Assembly (NCBI GenBank): GCA_009731375.1
Contig: BJOX01000007.1
Location: forward strand, 979,027 to 1,043,026
Origin: Paulinella micropora
Taxonomy: Eukaryota; Cercozoa; Imbricatea; Euglyphida
Direction: 5' to 3'
DNA: 64,000 nt
The translations under genes and the position numbers were made by a program. Below the pieces are notes generated by a model. That model was given only the letters and a program-made list of their open reading frames with translations. It searched no databases and had not been told where the DNA came from. Shown piece by piece: positions 55,527 to 64,000 of this stretch (its first letter is position 1; the number at the start of each line of letters is the position of its first letter).

Positions 55527-56370
55527 NNNNNNNNNNNNNNNNNNNNNNNNNNNNNNNNNNNNNNNNNNNNNNNNNNNNNNNNNNNNNNNNNNNNNNNNNN
55601 NNNNNNNNNNNNNNNNNNNNNNNNNNNNNNNNNNNNNNNNNNNNNNNNNNNNNNNNNNNNNNNNNNNNNNNNNNNNNNNNNNNNNNNNNNNNNNNNNNNN
55701 NNNNNNNNNNNNNNNNNNNNNNNNNNNNNNNNNNNNNNNNNNNNNNNNNNNNNNNNNNNNNNNNNNNNNNNNNNNNNNNNNNNNNNNNNNNNNNNNNNNN
55801 NNNNNNNNNNNNNNNNNNNNNNNNNNNNNNNNNNNNNNNNNNNNNNNNNNNNNNNNNNNNNNNNNNNNNNNNNNNNNNNNNNNNNNNNNNNNNNNNNNNN
55901 NNNNNNNNNNNNNNNNNNNNNNNNNNNNNNNNNNNNNNNNNNNNNNNNNNNNNNNNNNNNNNNNNNNNNNNNNNNNNNNNNNNNNNNNNNNNNNNNNNNN
56001 NNNNNNNNNNNNNNNNNNNNNNNNNNNNNNNNNNNNNNNNNNNNNNNNNNNNNNNNNNNNNNNNNNNNNNNNNNNNNNNNNNNNNNNNNNNNNNNNNNNN
56101 NNNNNNNNNNNNNNNNNNNNNNNNNNNNNNNNNNNNNNNNNNNNNNNNNNNNNNNNNNNNNNNNNNNNNNNNNNNNNNNNNNNNNNNNNNNNNNNNNNNN
56201 NNNNNNNNNNNNNNNNNNNNNNNNNNNNNNNNNNNNNNNNNNNNNNNNNNNNNNNNNNNNNNNNNNNNNNNNNNNNNNNNNNNNNNNNNNNNNNNNNNNN
56301 NNNNNNNNNNNNNNNNNNNNNNNNNNNNNNNNNNNNNNNNNNNNNNNNNNNNNNNNNNNNNNNNNNNNNN
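55527..56370. other. 844-N gap
   Basis: Unsequenced; flanked by TATC repeat on the left. Confidence 0.95.
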
Positions 56371-56481
56371 TATCAGTCCCTTCCGTGCAAACATCACGGC
56401 TTAGCTGGGCATCGGGTTAATACTTTACCCACAGACTTCCTGGTTGACGAAATCAGAATCTCCTTTTTTCTGACATTAGTC
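56371..56481 (+). repeat. Retroelement-derived direct repeat, copy 1
   Basis: About 111 bp recurring at 58708..58819 with one indel and near identity. Both copies are followed by TCTA microsatellite. Probably part of a dispersed retroelement. Confidence 0.8.
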
Positions 56482-56518
56482 ATCATTTCATCTATCTATC
56501 TATCTATCTATCTAAGCC

Positions 56519-57412
56519 ATGCAAGGGTGCTTTCTTCGTTTTGAAGACGCATGCCCCTTTGACCTCTCCTGGGCTCGCCTCATCGGAACCCGTAATCCCC
56601 GCTTAATCTCTTGGGTCATCAATGCAAGCACAAACTCGGTTATTACCCCCGACCTTAGACGTCTGTGGGGAATCATTCCCAACAACAAGTGTGCTCTATG
56701 TTCTGGTCAAGCACATTGATGTCACATCCTCTCCGGTTGCCATGTTGCCCTCAAACAAGGCCGTTATACCTGGCGTCACGACTCTGTGCTCTGCACTATT
56801 GAAGCTCCCCTTCAAAAACACATCGAGAGCCATAACAAACAATCCCGTATAGACGAAAATGAATCAAAGTCTATGTTTGTGAAAGAGGGCGAGCAGAAGT
56901 CTAAAGGGCAGTCATTTCATCGTCCATGCCTGCTTGACACCGCAAGCGATTGGCAGCTCCAAACCCAGTACACCGGTTCTGAGCAAGCCTTTCCTGTCCA
57001 CATCTGTGTCACTGACCTCCGCCCCGATATTGTTGTCTGGTCATTGTCTACCAAGATATGTATACTGATCGAGCTCACGTGCCCGGTCGAGGAAAACATC
57101 CTTGATGCACGAGCCTACAAGACTAACCGATATAATGGGCTCAAATCTCAAATCGAGGACAACGGATGGACCTGCCACCTTCGACCAATCGAATGCGGGG
57201 CTCGCGGCATGGTATCGTTCTCTGTTCATCGATGTTTCCGCGCCTTGGGTTTTTCACATCCCCAATCCAAATCCCTTTCCTTCAAGCTATCGTCCTGCGT
57301 AGCTCGTTGCTCTTTTGCGATCTATCGCTCCTGTGCAGTCAAACATTGGACTAATCTTCCTCTAGTCCGTATCGGTGACTGCATTCCGTCATATCCGTCC
57401 AGTGTTGCATAG
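56519..57412 (+). pseudogene. C-terminal end of a LINE-type reverse transcriptase polyprotein
   Basis: Two overlapping frames. The first (56519..56719) ends with L-R-R-L-W-G..C-A-L-C, the zinc-finger region that follows RT domains. After a frameshift near 56715 the second frame carries S-G-C-H-V-A-L..Q-G-R-Y-T-W-R-H-D and, further on, R-P-D-I-V-V-W..I-L-I-E-L-T-C-P and a final G-W..R-P-I-E-C-G-A-R-G-M, the conserved tail of many non-LTR retrotransposon proteins. It ends at TAG 57410..57412. The RT core lies in the gap or is missing. Confidence 0.8.
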
Positions 57413-57438
57413 CCCGGGCTAGGTCCCTTCGGGGGTTT

Positions 57439-57510
57439 AGGCCTCATACAATGTCATCATTGTAGCTTGCGCAAGCTTACGGTTCTCAAAACAGTTGGAC
57501 TAACGGCTTC
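57439..57510 (+). repeat. Retroelement 3' UTR repeat, copy 1
   Basis: 72 bp (AGGCCTCATACAATGTCATC..) repeated at 58091..58162 with three differences; contains CTTGCGCAAG, a perfect palindrome. Confidence 0.8.
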
Positions 57511-57701
57511 CTTTTCTTTCTCTTCTTCCTTATCCTCCCCACTCTCCATTCCTATATTGCCTTTTTCTTCAACGTCCTTCCTCTTCTTTTTTCCAGAACA
57601 CAGTCTACCCGTGATTCCCATCCCGGACACATGCACAGTAGACAAATTACTGTTTGATGTGAAACTGCGTTCCTTTGCAAGGACTACATTCCTTTGCGAC
57701 A
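57511..57701 (+). other. Retroelement 3' UTR, CT-rich
   Basis: Pyrimidine-rich, non-coding, running into the TCTA microsatellite. Confidence 0.5.
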
Positions 57702-57705
57702 TCTC

Positions 57706-57799
<94 letters not shown>

Positions 57800-57842
57800 T
57801 TATCTATCTATCTGTCTATCTATCTGTCTATCTGTCTGTCTA

Positions 57843-57905
<63 letters not shown>

Positions 57906-57926
57906 CTCTATCTATCTCTATCTATC

Positions 57927-57985
<59 letters not shown>

Positions 57986-58018
57986 GTCTATCTATCTGTC
58001 TATCTATCTGTCTGCTCC

Positions 58019-58090
<72 letters not shown>
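57702..58090. repeat. (TCTA)n microsatellite with TCTG/TCTC variants
   Basis: Nearly 390 bp of tetranucleotide repeat. Open frames reading L-S-I-Y across it are not genes. Confidence 0.95.
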
Positions 58091-58091
<1 letters not shown>

Positions 58092-58162
58092 GGCCTCATA
58101 CAATGTCATCATTGTAGCTTGCGCAAGCTTACGGTGCTCAAAACACTTGGACTAACGGCTTC
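58091..58162 (+). repeat. Retroelement 3' UTR repeat, copy 2
   Basis: See 57439..57510; cut off by the gap at 58163. Confidence 0.8.
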
Positions 58163-58340
58163 NNNNNNNNNNNNNNNNNNNNNNNNNNNNNNNNNNNNNN
58201 NNNNNNNNNNNNNNNNNNNNNNNNNNNNNNNNNNNNNNNNNNNNNNNNNNNNNNNNNNNNNNNNNNNNNNNNNNNNNNNNNNNNNNNNNNNNNNNNNNNN
58301 NNNNNNNNNNNNNNNNNNNNNNNNNNNNNNNNNNNNNNNN
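58163..58340. other. 178-N gap
   Basis: Unsequenced, between two retroelement-derived pieces. Confidence 0.95.
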
Positions 58341-58707
58341 TGTCACTGACCCTCTCTTGGGCTTGATTTTTTGAAATGGGTGCCATCTGTCGACAGACAG
58401 AGAATTAGGGGATGGTGTGGGTGTGCTGGGCCCGTGGCCTTATGTGTGCCTAGCCATACGCCTATAAGTCACTGCCGAAATAGCGACGGGAAGCACAATC
58501 CTGTTCCCTCAGGGTGCCCTTTCTCGCTTGTTGAGCCCGGAATAAAACCCACAGTGCTCTGTCGGTTTATACTAGACTGTCGAACAGTCTCGAAACTCCA
58601 TCTGCTTACTGGGTCCTCTGTAATGGAGGTGGGAGCTCGTTCTGCAAGGGGCGCTTATGGAACGAGCCCTGGCCCCGCCTGGTACTAGGGAGCTTTGGTA
58701 TCGCCTG
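58341..58707 (+). other. Probable retroelement fragment, no gene recognised
   Basis: Moderate-GC unique sequence leading into the direct repeat at 58708. The longest open frame (58371..58688) shows no domain. Confidence 0.45.
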
Positions 58708-58819
58708 TATCAGTCCCTTCCGTGCAAACATCACGGCTTAGCTGGGCATCGGGTTAATACTTTACCCACAGACTTCCTTGGTTGACGAAATCAGAATCTC
58801 CTTTTTTCTGACATTAGTC
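58708..58819 (+). repeat. Retroelement-derived direct repeat, copy 2
   Basis: See 56371..56481. Confidence 0.8.
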
Positions 58820-58825
58820 GATATC

Positions 58826-58866
58826 TCATCTATCTATCTATCTATCTCATCTATCTCATCTATCTC

Positions 58867-58925
<59 letters not shown>

Positions 58926-58934
58926 AATCTATCA

Positions 58935-58986
<52 letters not shown>

Positions 58987-59029
58987 GACTATCTATCTAT
59001 CTATCATATAGATAGAGATAGAGATAGAT

Positions 59030-59060
<31 letters not shown>

Positions 59061-59110
59061 TAGAAAGATAGATGGATACATAGATGGATACATAGATGGA
59101 TAGATAGATG

Positions 59111-59146
<36 letters not shown>

Positions 59147-59200
59147 TATAGATAGACACACAGTCAACACACAGACAAGCACAGACAGACAGACATACAG

Positions 59201-59243
<43 letters not shown>

Positions 59244-59289
59244 GTAGATAGACAGACAGATATCCAGACAGACAGACAGACACATAGAC

Positions 59290-59353
<64 letters not shown>
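58826..59353. repeat. (TCTA)n turning into (TAGA)n, compound microsatellite
   Basis: TCTA units to about 59005, then GATA/GATG/GACA units. An inverted microsatellite like the one at 55333. Confidence 0.92.
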
Positions 59354-59354
<1 letters not shown>

Positions 59355-59828
59355 TGTTTGATCTATGGGCATCGCTTAGCATAAAAAGCCATGAGCGTCC
59401 ATTACTATCCCCAAACCCTGCTATCAACGCCCATCACAGGTTGCGTATCAACCGTACCGCGCCACGGTTGATACCTGTGCCCTAGCTCAAGCTGGAAGGG
59501 TAGCCGGGCCCGAGAACGAACATGAACAACCACGGGGCTTCCAGGGGCGTGTGCCGTAAGGAAATGATGGGAGCATAAGCCGACGTTTCGGGAGTTCACG
59601 CTCGATGTGTGAGGAACTACCCTCTCCTTACTTCCTCGGCTTAATCATCCCTTTGCGCATCACGTTCCCACGGTTGAGAGCCTGCTGTCGTCTGTTCATC
59701 CAATGGCGCGCCAGGAATGCGCATTCGAAGCCGTAGATCAACGGTGGGCACAACCCGTCGTCGTTATAGGAGATAGATATATCATACCCCCAGGCTGTAG
59801 TTGCAAGTGGGCAGAGTCCATCTCCAGG
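59354..59828. other. Unique sequence between microsatellites
   Basis: About 475 bp with an inverted GGTTGCGTATCAACCG / CACGGTTGATACC pair near 59435..59477. No protein or RNA gene recognised; may be a repeat-element fragment. Confidence 0.4.
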
Positions 59829-59868
<40 letters not shown>

Positions 59869-59896
59869 TATAGATAGATAGAGATAGATAGATAGA
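59829..59896. repeat. (GATA)n microsatellite
   Basis: GATA units with ATATA and GAGATA interruptions. Confidence 0.9.
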
Positions 59897-60157
59897 CTAC
59901 TCAAAAAGAACAAAATTCTTTGGCTGACTTGAAAAAAAAAATCTGCGAAGCAAGCAATCTTTCGTGGCCTTGCTTTGGATTCTCTTTGCTTGCTCCTCTC
60001 TCGGTCTAGCTTCCCTGTGTGTGCCTGCGTCTCATTCCTATTGCTGTTCTCTTTAATTTATACTGTCTTTTCTCTTTACTTTGACTTAGTTTTACTTTGG
60101 CTTAGCCTGCCGCTCCGTTCTATTATTGTTTCATTACTAAACCTGAAAGGCTATATG
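59897..60157. other. Unique sequence, no gene recognised
   Basis: T-rich, about 260 bp, ending in an AAAT microsatellite; could be the 3' end of a retroposon with an AAAT tail. Confidence 0.4.
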
Positions 60158-60236
<79 letters not shown>

Positions 60237-60443
60237 ATATATATATGTACATATACATTATATAAATGCATACATACACATACATACATACATACATACA
60301 CACACACACACTTTAAGATTTTTTTTGCAGACCACCTTTATATATATATATGTATATATGTATATATATATTATCTATATATATATATGTATATAATATA
60401 TATATATATGTATATATATTTATATATTTACATATATATACAT

Positions 60444-60526
<83 letters not shown>

Positions 60527-60530
60527 CTTT
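60158..60530. repeat. AAAT, AT, CA and TG microsatellites
   Basis: (AAAT)n to about 60240, then CATA/CA units, long AT tracts and (TG)n ending at 60527. Confidence 0.93.
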
Positions 60531-60757
60531 TAAAAAAAAAAAAAAATTATATCAAGCAGCAATTGCCGAAAAACTCATATCCACCAAAAACGCAAAAAGA
60601 GCAGAAGGAAAGGGGGAAGTGAAAGAAAAATTGAGAGTAAATAAAAAAAAGTCCCAACGGAAAAACTCACAAAGGGAAGGCCAACGAAGACGAAATCATA
60701 GAAAGGCAGGAATGACAAGGAAACGCAAAAATGCCGCGCCGAACATCCAAATCCATC
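60531..60757. other. A-rich sequence, no gene recognised
   Basis: About 227 bp starting with an A run. A Lys-rich open frame crosses it but has no domain and continues into GA repeat. Confidence 0.4.
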
Positions 60758-60765
60758 ATCAAAAT

Positions 60766-60807
<42 letters not shown>

Positions 60808-60995
60808 GGAGAGAGAGAGGGAGAGAGAGAGAGAGAAAAAAAGAAGAAGGAGAACGAGAGAGTGCGAGGAAGATACACAGAAAGAGAACAAAAGCGCGCG
60901 CGCGAAGAGAGAGAGAGAGAGGGAGGTAGAGAGAGAGGGAGAGAGAGAGAGAGAGAGAGAGATGGATAGATAGATAGATAGAGAGAGAGAGATGG

Positions 60996-61029
<34 letters not shown>

Positions 61030-61081
61030 AAAGAGATAGAAAGATAAAGCCAGCGAGCGAGCGAGCGAGAGAGAGAGCGAA

Positions 61082-61130
<49 letters not shown>

Positions 61131-61160
61131 AGGAAAGAAGGAAAGAAGGAAAGAAAGAAA

Positions 61161-61225
<65 letters not shown>

Positions 61226-61285
61226 AGGAGGAGGAGAACGAGGAGGAGGAGAAGGAGGAGGAGGACGACGACGACGAGGAGGAGG
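60758..61285. repeat. (GA)n-rich polypurine tract
   Basis: Over 500 bp of GA, GAAA, GATA and GGA units, almost purely purine on this strand, ending at a gap. Confidence 0.93.
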
Positions 61286-62275
61286 NNNNNNNNNNNNNNN
61301 NNNNNNNNNNNNNNNNNNNNNNNNNNNNNNNNNNNNNNNNNNNNNNNNNNNNNNNNNNNNNNNNNNNNNNNNNNNNNNNNNNNNNNNNNNNNNNNNNNNN
61401 NNNNNNNNNNNNNNNNNNNNNNNNNNNNNNNNNNNNNNNNNNNNNNNNNNNNNNNNNNNNNNNNNNNNNNNNNNNNNNNNNNNNNNNNNNNNNNNNNNNN
61501 NNNNNNNNNNNNNNNNNNNNNNNNNNNNNNNNNNNNNNNNNNNNNNNNNNNNNNNNNNNNNNNNNNNNNNNNNNNNNNNNNNNNNNNNNNNNNNNNNNNN
61601 NNNNNNNNNNNNNNNNNNNNNNNNNNNNNNNNNNNNNNNNNNNNNNNNNNNNNNNNNNNNNNNNNNNNNNNNNNNNNNNNNNNNNNNNNNNNNNNNNNNN
61701 NNNNNNNNNNNNNNNNNNNNNNNNNNNNNNNNNNNNNNNNNNNNNNNNNNNNNNNNNNNNNNNNNNNNNNNNNNNNNNNNNNNNNNNNNNNNNNNNNNNN
61801 NNNNNNNNNNNNNNNNNNNNNNNNNNNNNNNNNNNNNNNNNNNNNNNNNNNNNNNNNNNNNNNNNNNNNNNNNNNNNNNNNNNNNNNNNNNNNNNNNNNN
61901 NNNNNNNNNNNNNNNNNNNNNNNNNNNNNNNNNNNNNNNNNNNNNNNNNNNNNNNNNNNNNNNNNNNNNNNNNNNNNNNNNNNNNNNNNNNNNNNNNNNN
62001 NNNNNNNNNNNNNNNNNNNNNNNNNNNNNNNNNNNNNNNNNNNNNNNNNNNNNNNNNNNNNNNNNNNNNNNNNNNNNNNNNNNNNNNNNNNNNNNNNNNN
62101 NNNNNNNNNNNNNNNNNNNNNNNNNNNNNNNNNNNNNNNNNNNNNNNNNNNNNNNNNNNNNNNNNNNNNNNNNNNNNNNNNNNNNNNNNNNNNNNNNNNN
62201 NNNNNNNNNNNNNNNNNNNNNNNNNNNNNNNNNNNNNNNNNNNNNNNNNNNNNNNNNNNNNNNNNNNNNNNNNNN
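61286..62275. other. 990-N gap
   Basis: Unsequenced, inside a polypurine microsatellite. Confidence 0.95.
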
Positions 62276-62723
62276 AAGAAGAAGAAGAAGAAGAAGAAGA
62301 AGAAGAAGAAGAAGAAGAAGAAGAAGAAGAAGAAGAAGAAGAAGAAGAAGAAGGAAGAAGAAGAAGAAGAAGAAGAAGAAGAAGAAGAAGAAGAAGAAGA
62401 AGAAGGAAGAAGAAGAAGGAAGAAGAAGAAGGAAGAAGAAGAAGGAAGAGGAAGGAAGAAGAAGGAAGAAGAAGGAAGAAGGAAGAAGAAGAAGAGGAGG
62501 AGGAAGATGAGGATATATATATATATATAGATAGATAGATAGAGAGAGAGAGAGAGAAAAAGAGAGAGAGAAAGCGAGAGAAAAAGAGAGAGAAAAAGAG
62601 AGAGAGAGACAGAGAGAGAGAGAGATTGAGAGAGAGAGCGAGAGAGAGAGAGATCGAGATCGAGAGAGAGAGAGATCGAGAGAGAGATCGAGAGAGAGAG
62701 AGAGAGAGAGATCGAGAGAGATC

Positions 62724-62755
<32 letters not shown>

Positions 62756-62824
62756 GAGAGAGAGAGAATATGCAAGTGTGTGAGTGTGAGTGTTAGTGAG
62801 AATTTTAGTGTGTGTGTGTGTATG

Positions 62825-62857
<33 letters not shown>

Positions 62858-62946
62858 GTGTGTTTATGTGTGTGTGTGTGTGAATGTGTGTGTGAAGGAG
62901 AGAGGAGGACGAGGAGGAGGAGGAGGACGAGGAGGAGGAGGAGGAC

Positions 62947-62996
<50 letters not shown>
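62276..62996. repeat. (GAA)n, (GA)n, (AT)n, (GT)n and (GGA)n compound microsatellite
   Basis: GAA units to about 62508, then GA/CGAGA with AT tracts, a GT block (62806..62892) and GGA/GA to 62996. Confidence 0.93.
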
Positions 62997-62999
<3 letters not shown>

Positions 63000-63235
63000 A
63001 TACATACATCATACATGCATTCATACATACATACATACACATACAAACATACATACAGATAGGAGCACGCCAAGAGATTCCAAAAGGAAAGAACACAAAC
63101 AGGGTACATACATGCTTATATATACATGCAAACGTACATACATATAGTAAGTACATGCAAATTAATTGCATACAAGAACACAAACAGGGTGTGTACGTAT
63201 GCTTGTCAACATGCAAACACATATACAGATACATA
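62997..63235. repeat. CATA-rich sequence
   Basis: Imperfect ACAT/CATA units with two copies of an AACACAAACAGGGT-type segment (63091, 63177). No gene. Confidence 0.6.
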
Positions 63236-63381
<146 letters not shown>

Positions 63382-63605
63382 TTACACGCATCCATGCATA
63401 GAACGCTGGCGGCGGACGAGGGAGTGCAGAGGGTAGATACCAGATGCGTGATACAAATGTATATGCATATGCACTCACATATACAGAGTGCTACGCATAT
63501 ACGTATGTATGTAGGTTTGTATGTACGTATGCATGCAAATCCATGCATGCATGTATGCAGTATACTTATTAACGTTTCTCGAGATAGAGTAGATAGAAAA
63601 GATAA
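63382..63605. other. Unique/CATG-rich sequence, no gene recognised
   Basis: Many CATG/GTATG units. No supported coding or RNA gene. Confidence 0.4.
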
Positions 63606-63606
63606 C

Positions 63607-63664
<58 letters not shown>

Positions 63665-63693
63665 GGATGGATGGATAGATAGATAGATAGATG

Positions 63694-63724
<31 letters not shown>

Positions 63725-63780
63725 GGATGGATGGATAGATAGATGGATAGATAGATAAATAGATAGATAAATGGATAGAA
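63606..63780. repeat. (GATA/GATG)n microsatellite
   Basis: GATA with regular GATG interruptions. Confidence 0.93.
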
Positions 63781-63835
63781 GATCATGCATATATACATAC
63801 ACACATACATACTCACATGTACATAGAGGTTCATT

Positions 63836-63969
63836 ATGGAGGGCACGGCAGACATTCCTATCCTTGAGGACGACCAAGATTATGAGCAAAAAGCTCCACC
63901 AACTGCCGTCGACCCCAATCTGGAGCAAGTGGTACACGTAAATATTACTGGCGACATTCAAGTGGCAAC

Positions 63970-64000
<31 letters not shown>
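63836..64000 (+). CDS. Start of an open frame of unknown identity (runs off the window)
   Basis: ATG at 63836 followed by 45 non-repetitive codons with an acidic composition (I-L-E-D-D-Q-D-Y-E), then a Pro run encoded by a C tract. No family recognised. The codon content is unlike the surrounding microsatellites, so it may be a first exon or a retroelement gag start, but it is too short to be sure. Confidence 0.3.
63971..64000. repeat. C30 homopolymer
   Basis: At least 30 C's to the end of the window; either a poly-C tract or a sequence/assembly artefact. Confidence 0.8.

Overview
The window is eukaryotic nuclear DNA dominated by mobile elements. It shows dense tetranucleotide microsatellites (GATA/TCTA and others), an LTR retrotransposon, part of a LINE-type reverse transcriptase gene, assembly gaps, and one gene that is readable only if three 47-49 nt GT..AG introns are removed. 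I cannot name the host. A protist or an invertebrate would both fit.

The core is two related Maverick/Polinton-type virus-like elements lying head to tail with only about 55 bp of GATA repeat between them. Element 1 (3151..33626) has 543-bp terminal inverted repeats. Element 2 (33682..55075) has 154-157-bp ones. Both start with AGTAGTATA (AGTAATATA at the right end of element 2) and both are flanked by 6-bp target duplications (ATAGAT and TAGATA) inside GATA repeat. Without its retrotransposon insertion element 1 is about 20 kb, close to the 21.4 kb of element 2.

Both elements share one gene order: integrase and an acidic/basic protein (minus strand); then on the plus strand a phage-like fibre with an S74 chaperone domain, a two-TM protein, a small secreted Cys-rich protein (minus strand), a 120-aa protein, the packaging ATPase, a small basic protein, a coiled-coil/adenain-type protease, the minor capsid protein, the double-jelly-roll major capsid protein and a second structural protein; then on the minus strand a small protein, an ExoX-C-like protein and DNA polymerase B. 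The right ends carry small zinc-finger genes. The polymerases are not orthologous: element 2 has a Maverick-type PolB and element 1 a different PolB. Element 2 also has an unrelated left-end cargo, including the intron-containing gene with an AT-hook. Element 1 alone has a GIY-YIG gene.

Both copies are decayed. Integrase, polymerase, fibre and minor capsid carry frameshifts or stops, and element 1 has lost the catalytic Cys end of its protease through a deletion. Many shifts lie in A/T homopolymers, so some could be sequencing errors. A 10.3-kb Ty3/gypsy-like retrotransposon (22703..33034) splits a small gene near the right end of element 1.

The most unusual signal is a family of seven paired-hairpin modules between genes of both elements. 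Each hairpin has outer arms of the type GATRTTT / AAAYATC, and most have a core of GA - 4-5-bp stem - GNA or GNNA loop - stem - GA. The stems differ by compensatory changes. None of the seven sits at the same gene junction in the two elements, and one marks the point where the two polymerase regions stop being homologous.

Bases 1..3025 duplicate 3099..6123 across a 10-N gap and look like an assembly artefact. From 55.1 kb to the end there is no viral sequence: microsatellites, gaps, a broken LINE RT end, short duplicated retroelement pieces and, at the very end, the start of an open frame running into a C30 tract.
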